A stretch of DNA of 64,000 nucleotides, from NCBI GenBank assembly GCA_029688955.1, contig JARUKZ010000001.1, positions 124,001 through 188,000 on the forward strand, given 5' to 3'. The position numbers and the translations under genes are program-made. This document shows, in pieces, positions 7,659 to 14,800 of this stretch. How positions within the stretch are numbered: the first letter of the stretch is position 1; each line of letters begins with the position of its first letter. The notes under the pieces were generated by a model. The model ran no database searches, was not told the origin of the DNA, and worked only from the letters and a program-made list of their open reading frames with translations. The DNA comes from Chitinispirillales bacterium ANBcel5 (lineage in GTDB: Bacteria > Fibrobacterota > Chitinivibrionia > Chitinivibrionales > Chitinispirillaceae).

Positions 7659-8828
7659 ATGGAAAATTTTGTATTCCAAAACAGAACTAAGATCATTTTC
7701 GGTCGCGACAGTGACTCTGAAGTTGGAGCGGAAGTTAAAGCGTATGCCGATAAGGTGCTCCTTCACTACGGAAGTTCAAGAATTAAAGACAGCGGTCTTT
7801 TCAGTCGCGTGAGCGAATCACTCAAAGCTGCCGGGGTAAGTTTTGTGGAGCTCGGTGGGGTTGAGCCCAACCCGCGTCTTAGCCTGGTAAAAGAGGGAAT
7901 AACGATGTGCCGGGAAAATGGAATTGAGTTCATTTTGGCCGTTGGGGGCGGCAGTGTTATCGATTCTGCAAAGGCTATTGCTATTGGTGTCCCTTATGAG
8001 GGTGATGTGTGGGATTTTTATGACGGTAAAGCTGCGCCACAGAAAGCGTTGGATGTTGCCACCATACTTACCATTCCCGCAGCAGGAAGTGAAGCAAGTC
8101 CTGCATCGGTTATCACCAACACCGATGGTGATCTTAAACGTGGTGCGGCAAGCGAGCTGCTTCGACCAGTGTTTTCAATCCTTAACCCTGAACTGACCTT
8201 TTCACTTCCTCCCTACCAGACCGCCTGTGGTGCTGCAGATATTTTAGTTCATGTGTTTGAGCGCTATTTCACCAATACCACCAATGTGGAACTTACAGAC
8301 CGGCTCTGTGAAGCGGTGATGAAGACCGTTATTGAAAATGTGACTGTATGTCTCAGTGATCCTCTAAACTATAATGCACGGGCAGAAGTGATGTGGGCTG
8401 GTACGGTTGCGCATAATGACCTCGTTGGGACCGGACGAGCCCAGGACTGGGGATCCCATCAGATCGAACACGAAATTAGCGGTATCTACGATGTGGCCCA
8501 TGGAGCCGGCCTGGCAGCGGTTGTTCCTGCATGGATGAAAACTGTGTACAAAACCAACATTGCACGTTTCGTACAGTTTGCTTCAAGGGTTTGGAATGTA
8601 GAGATCAATTTTCAGGACCAGGAAAAGACTGCTCTTGAAGGCATAAAAAGAACTGAACAGTTTTTCTCCTCCATTGGATTGCCGGTTACTCTCGGTGAAA
8701 TGGATATCGATGATAAGCGTCTGGAGGAGATGGCTGATAAATGCACCGATGGTGGAAAGGGCTGTGCAGGAAATTTTGTCAAAATCGATAAAAATGGAGT
8801 ATTAGAGATTCTTAAAACCGCATTATAA
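7659..8828 (+). CDS. Iron-containing (group III) NAD(P)H-dependent alcohol dehydrogenase, YqhD/BdhA-like
   Basis: The protein starts MENFVFQNRTKIIFG, the standard opening of butanol-dehydrogenase-like enzymes, and contains GGGSVIDSAKAIA for dinucleotide binding. Metal ligands are visible in GAADILVHVFERY (Asp and His), in SHQIEHEISG and in DVAHGAGLA. These enzymes reduce aldehydes to alcohols in the cytoplasm, either in fermentation or in aldehyde detoxification. Length (389 residues) is normal. An in-frame GTG at 7650 exists, but ATG 7659 is preferred because of the GGGGTG ribosome site and homology at the N-terminus. A short-chain dehydrogenase follows 19 bases later, so the pair likely forms a redox operon. 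The substrate cannot be deduced. Confidence 0.92.
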   Translation: MENFVFQNRTKIIFGRDSDSEVGAEVKAYADKVLLHYGSSRIKDSGLFSRVSESLKAAGVSFVELGGVEPNPRLSLVKEGITMCRENGIEFILAVGGGSVIDSAKAIAIGVPYEGDVWDFYDGKAAPQKALDVATILTIPAAGSEASPASVITNTDGDLKRGAASELLRPVFSILNPELTFSLPPYQTACGAADILVHVFERYFTNTTNVELTDRLCEAVMKTVIENVTVCLSDPLNYNARAEVMWAGTVAHNDLVGTGRAQDWGSHQIEHEISGIYDVAHGAGLAAVVPAWMKTVYKTNIARFVQFASRVWNVEINFQDQEKTALEGIKRTEQFFSSIGLPVTLGEMDIDDKRLEEMADKCTDGGKGCAGNFVKIDKNGVLEILKTAL

Positions 8829-8847
8829 ATTCTAAACAGGAGAAATT

Positions 8848-9543
8848 ATGGTAGACATACGTAATAAATGGGCGTTAATTACAGGAGCCAGTCGGGGTGT
8901 GGGAAAAGAGGTCGCTAAAGCTATGGCCCAAAAAGGGTGTAATCTGATCGTGCACAGCAGAAACACCAGTAGCACCGATGCACTTGCTGCTGAGCTTTCC
9001 AAATCCGGCATAACAGTTCATCAACTCAGCGCTGAGCTTGAAGATGTAACACAGGTCAGGGAGCTTGGAGAAAAAGCACAGTCACTGTCCGGTGGTTTGG
9101 ATATTCTCTATAATAACGCTGCTATAATGACTCAGTATCATACCGATATTTATGGAGCAAAAGAGGATGAGTTTGTACAAAGTTTTACTATTAATACCAT
9201 CGCGCCTATCATTCTTTGCAATATGATTATCCCTTCTATGGTTAAACGTGGTTTTGGCAGAGTGGTAAATGTAACTTCAGGAATACAGGATCAGCCCCAG
9301 CTAATGCCCTATGCTGCATCAAAAGCTGCTTTAAATAAATATGTATACGATATGGCTGTTCACCTTGAGGGCTCAGGGGTGCTTATGAACCTTCTTGATC
9401 CCGGATGGCTCAGGACCGATTTAGGTGGCCCCAAGGCTCCCAATGCCGTTGAATCGGTTATCCCCGGTGCTTTGGTACCCGTACTTTTAGACGATACAAC
9501 CTGCGGAAAGTTTTTCTGCGCACAAGACTACGCGGAAAACTAA
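8848..9543 (+). CDS. Short-chain dehydrogenase/reductase (SDR) family protein
   Basis: This is a classical SDR with the NAD(P)-binding motif TGASRGVG at residues 12-19, the NNAA motif, catalytic Ser144 in VNVTSGIQ, and the Tyr155-x3-Lys159 pair in YAASK. The DPGWLRTDLGG segment after the active site is typical. An Arg after the TGAS motif and Asn/Ser near residue 37 suggest a preference for NADP(H), which is inference. It lies 19 bases downstream of the iron alcohol dehydrogenase with an AGGAG ribosome site and ends before a large terminator. Its length of 231 residues is slightly short but complete. The specific substrate is unknown. Confidence 0.9.
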   Translation: MVDIRNKWALITGASRGVGKEVAKAMAQKGCNLIVHSRNTSSTDALAAELSKSGITVHQLSAELEDVTQVRELGEKAQSLSGGLDILYNNAAIMTQYHTDIYGAKEDEFVQSFTINTIAPIILCNMIIPSMVKRGFGRVVNVTSGIQDQPQLMPYAASKAALNKYVYDMAVHLEGSGVLMNLLDPGWLRTDLGGPKAPNAVESVIPGALVPVLLDDTTCGKFFCAQDYAEN

Positions 9544-9599
9544 CCATAGCGCACTATGAGTGTGTAGTCATACCCACACTCAGTAAAAGAAGGTCGCCT

Positions 9600-9660
9600 G
9601 CTGTGAGCAAAGCGATGAGGGTTGAGTCGCACTCATCCCTCATCCCCTGCTCAGCTTTTT
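9600..9660 (+). terminator. Large composite terminator of the alcohol dehydrogenase/SDR operon
   Basis: An outer stem (GCTG-TG-AGCA with TGCTCAGC) encloses an inner stem GATGAGGG/CCCTCATC, and the structure ends in TTTTTCTCTTT. A separate eight-base-pair hairpin (TGAGTGTG/CACACTCA, 9557-9582) precedes it. A third palindrome, CTTTAGCCTC-AG-GAGGCTAAAG at 9664-9685, lies just beyond the end of the convergent RRM gene and may end that transcript. Confidence 0.55.
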
Positions 9661-9687
9661 CTCTTTAGCCTCAGGAGGCTAAAGACG

Positions 9688-9951
9688 TTAGTGCCGTGGT
9701 GGTCTGCTCTGACGTGGCTTAGCTTCATTGACCGTAAGCTTACGGCCTTTAACCTCCTGATTTGAAAGCGCCTCCACTGCCTGTGCGGCTTCTTCATTAT
9801 TGGGCATCTCTACAAATCCAAACCCCTTGGCCCGGCCTGTGAATTTGTCCTTAATCAGACTAACATTTGAAACATCACCGTATTCCTGAAATAGCGACCT
9901 GACTTCATCCTCAGTACTCTCATAGGAGAGATTTCCAACGTAGATATTCAT
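9688..9951 (-). CDS. Single-RRM RNA-binding protein
   Basis: This is an 87-residue protein made of one RNA recognition motif. The RNP2 strand is IYVGNLSY at residues 3-10 and the RNP1 strand is KGFGFVEM near residues 43-50, both with the aromatic residues that stack on RNA. A short Arg/Pro-rich tail (KPRQSRPPRH) follows. Small bacterial RRM proteins of this kind, often cold- or stress-regulated in cyanobacteria and other phyla, bind single-stranded RNA. The gene is monocistronic, between an operon end and the FAD oxidoreductase gene. Function beyond RNA binding is not known. Confidence 0.93.
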   Translation of the reverse strand: MNIYVGNLSYESTEDEVRSLFQEYGDVSNVSLIKDKFTGRAKGFGFVEMPNNEEAAQAVEALSNQEVKGRKLTVNEAKPRQSRPPRH

Positions 9952-10073
9952 TGCCTGGCTCCTTTATTACTGCAAAATTACTGCAAAAGAGTTAGTTTGG
10001 CTTCAAAGTGAAAATTGTTGCTCCTTAAAGAAAATAAACCGCAAAAATTGGACCATTGGAAAAGCTCCCGCGC

Positions 10074-11408
10074 TCAAATCCGCTGTATCGAATCGTAGGT
10101 AACTGATGGAAAACTCCAGTTCATATCTTTAAGCGCTTTTACACCCACATGGCTCTTTATCGCCAATAGAAAACAGTTTATCACCTCATCACAGTTGTAC
10201 CCCAGCAGGTGAGCGCCAAGAAGGTGATGGCCATTGGAATCTAAAAGCAGCTTGTAAGCAGAATGACTCATCCCCAAACGCCGTGTTATATGTTTTTTTG
10301 AGGTGTTTTGAAACACCACCTGATAGTCGATTCCCTGCTCCTGTGCCTCCCTTTCAGTGAGTCCCGCTGATGCAATTTGAGGAAACGAGAAAACAATACT
10401 TGCAACAGCGCTGTAATCGGGTATGGTGGTGTTGCCGTAGAGCATGTTATAGGCCGCTGTACGCCCTTCCATTGCAGCGACAGTGGTTAATTTTATGCCT
10501 CGGGGGTTAACATCACCGGCAATATAAACAGAGCGGTTGGTTTTGCTTTGAAGAAACGTATTGGTGATAATACCCCCTTTATCTGTTTCGATGCGCGCGT
10601 TTTTAAGCTGCAGCTCATCAGTCTCTGGTACTCTTCCCGCCCCATGCACCACCAACCCACACTCTATGGTGCTGTTTTCAAGGGAAACCACATACTCTCC
10701 CTGCCGCCCCTTCACTATGCTCTCTACAGAGGTATTTGGCAACACTTCTATTCCAAAACTTTGGCATGCATCAATAAACAGCTTTACGATATCCTGATCA
10801 AAGGCAATAAGCGGCCGTGCAGCACTTTCAACTACATACACCTTCGCTCCGGCCATGGCCGCGATGTGTGCGAATTCAAACGATATATATCCTCCTCCTA
10901 TAAATACTACCGAGGAGGGAAAACGTTCCAGCTCAAGAAACTGATCACTGGTGATGATATGCTCTGAGCCCTCAATGGTAAGCGCCGCGGGTTTGGAGCC
11001 CGTCGCTATGACAATGTTTTGAGCTTCAATCTCCCTGTCTCCCACTTTGACCCGGTTTTCTGAGAGAAAAGAGGCACTGCCATGCACGGTGTCGATAAGA
11101 AGTTTTTTAAAAAGCTTTTCATTAAACTGTGGTATGCCACTGGTCATGTGATGTTTAAAGTGCATCATCGCTTCCCAGTCCACTGAGGCAGGCTCTTTGA
11201 TTCCTTTAGTGGCTAATAACCGTGAACGCTCTGCCACTTCAGCCACACCGGCCATAAGACGCTTGGGATTGCAGCCTCTCAGAGAACACGTCCCGCCAAA
11301 GGGGCGCTTATCTGCAATCGCGACACTCCACCCCTTTTGACGACAAATCTGTGCTGCTGCACTACCCGCACTACCACTTCCAATCACTAGCAGATCGTAT
11401 CTTTCCAA
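10074..11408 (-). CDS. Class I pyridine nucleotide-disulfide oxidoreductase (glutathione reductase/dihydrolipoamide dehydrogenase-like)
   Basis: The fold is clear: the FAD motif GSGSAGSAAA near residues 10-19, the redox-active disulfide Cys41-x4-Cys46 in GGTCSLRGCNPKR, the NAD(P) motif FIGGGYISFEFA, and the second FAD motif VYIAGDVN. Such flavoenzymes pass electrons from NAD(P)H to a disulfide or metal substrate in the cytoplasm. The C-terminus is unusual: where glutathione and lipoamide reductases have HPT with the catalytic His-Glu pair, this protein ends in FPSVTYDSIQRI, so the acid-base His is missing. It is therefore probably not a classical glutathione or lipoamide reductase; a mercuric-reductase-like or other relative is possible. 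It lies next to a heat-shock cluster, in keeping with a stress role. Confidence 0.88.
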   Translation of the reverse strand: MERYDLLVIGSGSAGSAAAQICRQKGWSVAIADKRPFGGTCSLRGCNPKRLMAGVAEVAERSRLLATKGIKEPASVDWEAMMHFKHHMTSGIPQFNEKLFKKLLIDTVHGSASFLSENRVKVGDREIEAQNIVIATGSKPAALTIEGSEHIITSDQFLELERFPSSVVFIGGGYISFEFAHIAAMAGAKVYVVESAARPLIAFDQDIVKLFIDACQSFGIEVLPNTSVESIVKGRQGEYVVSLENSTIECGLVVHGAGRVPETDELQLKNARIETDKGGIITNTFLQSKTNRSVYIAGDVNPRGIKLTTVAAMEGRTAAYNMLYGNTTIPDYSAVASIVFSFPQIASAGLTEREAQEQGIDYQVVFQNTSKKHITRRLGMSHSAYKLLLDSNGHHLLGAHLLGYNCDEVINCFLLAIKSHVGVKALKDMNWSFPSVTYDSIQRI

Positions 11409-11435
11409 TGGGCTAACTCCGTTTCGCTGGTTACG

Positions 11436-11475
11436 GCTGTGTTAAGAGTTACTGTGGTAGTAACCTTAACACAGC
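11436..11475. terminator. Long hairpin between the Hsp20 cluster and the oxidoreductase gene
   Basis: GCTGTGTTAAG and CTTAACACAGC form a perfect 11-base-pair stem that continues into GTTACT/AGTAAC, leaving a small loop. There is no T run on either side, so it may be a factor-dependent terminator or an mRNA-stabilising structure between the first Hsp20 gene and the downstream oxidoreductase gene. Confidence 0.5.
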
Positions 11476-11497
11476 AAAAATAGGTGGTATGGTACTA

Positions 11498-11896
11498 TCA
11501 GGCACTGATCTGTATTCTTCTTGGTTTCACATCCTCTTTGCGTGGAATGATAATTTCAAGCACCCCGTTATCCAGTTTTCCTGTTATCCTGTCGATTTGA
11601 AACTCGTTACTCAAGGTAAAAGATCTGAAGAAATTACCAGGTTCAAACTCTTTAACTGCTGCTTCAGCTTCAGGTTCACTCATTGAGCATTTGGCTCTGA
11701 CTGTCAGGATGTTGTTTTCATCCACTTCAACATTTACATCCCCCTTATGTACTCCGGGAATATCCATAGAGAGAACTAAGGCTTCCTTGTTATCGAAAAT
11801 AGTTGCGTCGGGAGAAAAGGAATTTTCTGCGGAGACAAGCTGCTCAGCAGTGGAACTATGAACTGGAGTTTGCTCTCTTTTGGACTGTTCGGCCAT
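11498..11896 (-). CDS. Hsp20/alpha-crystallin small heat-shock protein (third of cluster in transcription order)
   Basis: This is an ATP-independent holdase chaperone. The alpha-crystallin domain spans roughly residues 35-125, with the MDIPGVHKGDVNVEV opening, and ends with GVLEIIIPR, the conserved G-x-L strand of the fold. The N-terminal arm is short and polar, and the C-terminal I-x-I-like motif is RIQIS. It is the last and most divergent of three tandem Hsp20 genes. AAGGAGG lies seven bases ahead of the ATG. Small heat-shock proteins of one organism often co-assemble, and the tandem arrangement suggests mixed oligomers, which is inference. No heat-shock operator was found directly before it. 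Confidence 0.93.
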   Translation of the reverse strand: MAEQSKREQTPVHSSTAEQLVSAENSFSPDATIFDNKEALVLSMDIPGVHKGDVNVEVDENNILTVRAKCSMSEPEAEAAVKEFEPGNFFRSFTLSNEFQIDRITGKLDNGVLEIIIPRKEDVKPRRIQISA

Positions 11897-11930
11897 ATAT
11901 TTCCTCCTTAAGACTTTGTCTTGCTGTTAA

Positions 11931-12353
11931 TTATTCCGTTTCGATAGTAATCTGTTTAGGTTTTGCTTCTTCTGATTTTGGCAGTGTAATTGATAACACA
12001 CCATCTTTATAGGAGGCTTTAATCTGATCATGTTTAATGGCAACCGGAATCCGTATCCTCTTTTCAAAACTCCCTTCAGGCTGCTCTTTTCTGAGAATTT
12101 CCGCTCTGCCATAGGAGGGCGTTTCTCGTTTCCCGGTGAGAATAAGATAGGACTCCTGCATATTTATATCGATCTCCTCTTTTTTAACCCCGGGTACTTC
12201 TGCAAGGATAGTGATGGTATCGGCGTTTTCATATAAGTTAACCAGAGGGAACTGGGATTGTGTTGATCCGAAAAACGGAACCCGTGAAAACATTCGGTCC
12301 ATTTCACCTCTGATTCTTTCAAGCTCCCGGAATGGATCTCTTGGCCACTGCAT
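11931..12353 (-). CDS. Hsp20/alpha-crystallin small heat-shock protein (second of cluster)
   Basis: This small heat-shock protein has an N-terminal arm MQWPRDPFRELERIRGEMDR, typical of class A bacterial Hsp20 proteins. Its alpha-crystallin domain includes ILAEVPGVKKEEIDI near residue 52 and DGVLSITLPKSEEAKPKQI near the end, with the conserved G-V-L-x-I strand and a C-terminal I-x-I motif (ITIET). Length (140 residues) is normal. The ATG has AAAGGAG at good distance. It lies 34 bases upstream of the third Hsp20 gene and 31 downstream of the first, so the three are likely one heat-inducible operon. Confidence 0.94.
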   Translation of the reverse strand: MQWPRDPFRELERIRGEMDRMFSRVPFFGSTQSQFPLVNLYENADTITILAEVPGVKKEEIDINMQESYLILTGKRETPSYGRAEILRKEQPEGSFEKRIRIPVAIKHDQIKASYKDGVLSITLPKSEEAKPKQITIETE

Positions 12354-12384
12354 ACTGTGCTCCTTTCAAATAATTTATGATGAA

Positions 12385-12837
12385 TCACTCTATATCTATT
12401 TTTTTGCCCCCCTTGGGCCCTTTCTCTTTTTTGGGAATAGAGACTCGTAGCACCCCGTTTTTACATGACGCTTTCGCATCTTCAAACCTGAGGTTTTCAC
12501 CAAGAGGTATATCTCGACGAAACGATCCATAGCGACTCTCTTCATATGAGGATTCTTTCTCTTTTTTCTCTTTTCTCTCCTGTCTCTCACCCTTTATGGT
12601 AAGTGTGCCCTGAGAGTAGAGCAATGTAAGATCTTTTGAATCCATCCCCGGTACTTCAGCACGAACGGTGACTTCGTTATCGTTTTCAGAAATGTCCACA
12701 GCCGGGGTCGTCTCCTGCCATATCTGCTCAAGGGGTCGTTCGAGAAAATCGGTTATGGAGCCAAAGGGGCGATTGAACCATTCTGCCAGTGATGGTACAT
12801 CAGGTTTGCCCCTTTTTCTTAAGCCTGGTAGATTCAT
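12385..12837 (-). CDS. Hsp20/alpha-crystallin small heat-shock protein (first of cluster)
   Basis: This is the promoter-proximal Hsp20 gene. The protein has a proline-rich N-terminal arm (WFNRPFGSITDFLERPLEQI), the core VRAEVPGMDSKDLTLLY, and NGVLRVSIPKKEKGPKGG near the C-terminus. A Lys/Glu-rich insertion (RQERKEKKEKESSYEES) lies in the L5/6 loop region. TAAGGAG lies nine bases before the ATG. The 216-base divergent region to the PRC-barrel gene contains neither a CIRCE inverted repeat nor a sigma-32-like pair that I can see, so the mode of heat control is unresolved. Confidence 0.94.
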   Translation of the reverse strand: MNLPGLRKRGKPDVPSLAEWFNRPFGSITDFLERPLEQIWQETTPAVDISENDNEVTVRAEVPGMDSKDLTLLYSQGTLTIKGERQERKEKKEKESSYEESRYGSFRRDIPLGENLRFEDAKASCKNGVLRVSIPKKEKGPKGGKKIDIE

Positions 12838-13053
12838 ACCCTTTTCTCCTTATCTTATGATGAAAAATCCAGTGAACTGTACAAGCTATGATGGTCAGCA
12901 AAACCGATACCATTAAGCGGAGGCAAAGAGAACGTTTGCTGCATCTTGGGGAGAGTTGTGCTGTAAAGGGTATGTCTTAAGGTAATGGCATGGAATTTGA
13001 GCTCTTAACCGCTAACCAAAAGCAGATGTAAATAGATATCGAAGGGGGAGGGA

Positions 13054-13845
13054 ATGTTTGATACGTGTATTAAGCTCTATGGTAAGTCGTTGCATGCTAC
13101 CGATGGCAAAATAGGAAAAGTGGATGATTTCTATTTTGACGACACAAACTGGGCTTTGCGGTATCTGGTCGCAGATGTTGGTTCCTGGCTTTTAGGAAAG
13201 AAGATTCTTCTTTCTCCTGCAGCGTTGGGAAAACCACTCAATGACAGTATCGATGTAAAGTACTCTAAAGATCAGGTAAAACACAGTCCCAATGTCGATA
13301 CTCAAAAACCAATTTCAAGAAAACTGGAAGAGGAGCTCCATGATTATTACTCCTGGCCCTACTACTGGGTATATCCAAATCATTATAACTCTCTTGGGGG
13401 CGCTATCTATCCAGGCCTCTCATTTCCTTCCGGTTTTCCAAAACCACTGGGAGAGGAGCCCATTACCGCACAGGCTCTGGAAAAAGAGCAGAAAACCGAA
13501 GAAGAGATACGTCAGTCCCATCTTCGCAGTACAAAAGAGTTAACCAATTATCATATCCAGGCAACCGATGAGGAGATAGGACATGTGGAAGATTTTATTC
13601 TCGATACCGAACACTGGGTGATTCGCTATCTTATAGTAGATACCAAAAACATCTTACCGGGTAAAAAGGTGTTACTTGCCCCACAATGGATATTGGGAAT
13701 CGATTGGGGAGAGACGAAGGTTTACGCCGATGTTTCAGCTGATACTATACGCAACGGACCCGAATTCACCAACAAAACTGAGCTCGACAGAGATTACGAA
13801 AAGCGCCTGTATGAGTATTACAAAAGACCAAAATACTGGAAATAA
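13054..13845 (+). CDS. Tandem PRC-barrel domain protein
   Basis: The protein carries two PRC-barrel domains, at about residues 5-70 (LHATDGKIGKVDDFYFDD) and 165-235 (IQATDEEIGHVEDFILDT). The same pattern D-x-x-I-G-x-V-x-D-F repeats, followed by a W-x-x-R-Y-L strand in both copies. They are joined by a Tyr/Pro-rich linker (HDYYSWPYYW). PRC barrels occur in RimM and photosynthetic reaction-centre H subunits; stand-alone bacterial versions are often stress-linked and of unknown function. The start has a strong GAAGGGGGAGGG ribosome site. The PAC2-family gene follows after 28 bases, so they are probably co-transcribed. Each copy lacks a predicted membrane segment. Confidence 0.88.
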   Translation: MFDTCIKLYGKSLHATDGKIGKVDDFYFDDTNWALRYLVADVGSWLLGKKILLSPAALGKPLNDSIDVKYSKDQVKHSPNVDTQKPISRKLEEELHDYYSWPYYWVYPNHYNSLGGAIYPGLSFPSGFPKPLGEEPITAQALEKEQKTEEEIRQSHLRSTKELTNYHIQATDEEIGHVEDFILDTEHWVIRYLIVDTKNILPGKKVLLAPQWILGIDWGETKVYADVSADTIRNGPEFTNKTELDRDYEKRLYEYYKRPKYWK

Positions 13846-13873
13846 ACTCCTAACACTTTGGAGAGAGTATTAA

Positions 13874-14797
13874 ATGGAGTTACTAAACAGAAAACACTTT
13901 GACACCCCTCCTGTTCTGTTTGCTTCCTGGAGTGGTGCAGGCAATGTGGGGATTTTAACCATGGATTATCTAAGGCGAAAGCTTGGTGCACGTATTTTCG
14001 CCAAAATCGACATGGCTCGCTATATTACTCCCGATTCCATTGAAGTAGATGGAGGTGTTGCACACTTCCCCCAAACTCCTCAAAGCGTCTTTTATCACCA
14101 CCACAACCCGGATTTAGTCATTTTCGAAAGCAATGCACATGTTGGTGGGAAAAATGATGCCGAAATTTTAAAATCGATTCTTCAACTGGCACGGGAACTT
14201 GGTACCACAAGAATCTATACCGCAGCCGCCATTCCGGTTTCCATGAGTCATACCCAGGATTCAAACGTCCATTTCGCTACCAACAATATGACGCTGATAC
14301 CTGAGTTTACCTCTCTTGGATTTAACCCAATGAAGGAAGGGGTCATAAGCGGGCTTAACGGATTGATGCTGGGGTTTGCTGCCTCAAGAAGAATCGATGC
14401 GGTGTGTCTACTTGCAACCATTCCGGCCTATGCCGGTACGCTTACCTATCCCAGAGGGGCTCTTTCGGTGGTAAAAGCGATGCAACGAGTGATACATGTC
14501 GATGTAGATACTTCTGAGCTGGAAAAAGAGTGTCAGGAAGCAGAGCCTATGTTTGATGAAGTTGAAGGCAAGTTTAAAGATTTCTTCGATGCTACTGTAG
14601 CACAGCAGCCTGAGCCGGAGCTTGAGCAGGTAGAAACAGATGAAGTCCCCGGGCATGTGATGAACAAAATTGAAACGCTGTTTAAAGCCGCACAAAAGGA
14701 TCGTTCAAAAGCAAAGGAGTTAAAAGATGAACTGGACAAGTGGAGTTTATATCCGCTGTATGAAGATCGGTTTCTTGACCTTTTTGAAAACGATTAG
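13874..14797 (+). CDS. PAC2 (proteasome-assembly chaperone-like) family protein
   Basis: The N-terminal 210 residues match the PAC2/DUF75 fold: FASWSGAGNVGILTMDYL, then DLVIFESNAHVGG and SGLNGLMLGFAASRRIDAVCL. The last 70 residues are acidic and helical (MFDEVEGKFKDFFDA and a Lys/Glu-rich end). In eukaryotes PAC2 helps build the proteasome; bacterial and archaeal relatives occur with or without proteasomes and their role is unclear. No proteasome, ClpP or AAA gene is in the window. It lies in a stress cluster behind the PRC-barrel gene, with GGAGAG ahead of the ATG. A nucleoside- or metabolite-binding function is an alternative. Confidence 0.82.
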   Translation: MELLNRKHFDTPPVLFASWSGAGNVGILTMDYLRRKLGARIFAKIDMARYITPDSIEVDGGVAHFPQTPQSVFYHHHNPDLVIFESNAHVGGKNDAEILKSILQLARELGTTRIYTAAAIPVSMSHTQDSNVHFATNNMTLIPEFTSLGFNPMKEGVISGLNGLMLGFAASRRIDAVCLLATIPAYAGTLTYPRGALSVVKAMQRVIHVDVDTSELEKECQEAEPMFDEVEGKFKDFFDATVAQQPEPELEQVETDEVPGHVMNKIETLFKAAQKDRSKAKELKDELDKWSLYPLYEDRFLDLFEND

Positions 14798-14800
14798 TGG

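Noticed and set aside
7918..8196. 92-codon frame in the alcohol dehydrogenase gene
   Set aside because: A plus-one shadow of the iron alcohol dehydrogenase frame with no initiation signal.
10548..10967. 139-codon plus-strand frame within the FAD oxidoreductase gene
   Set aside because: Antisense to a clear flavoenzyme gene; no ribosome site or recognised motif.
12838..13053. CIRCE element or sigma-32 promoter expected before the Hsp20 cluster
   Set aside because: No TTAGCACTC-N9-GAGTGCTAA inverted repeat and no convincing CTTGAA/CCCCAT pair could be found.
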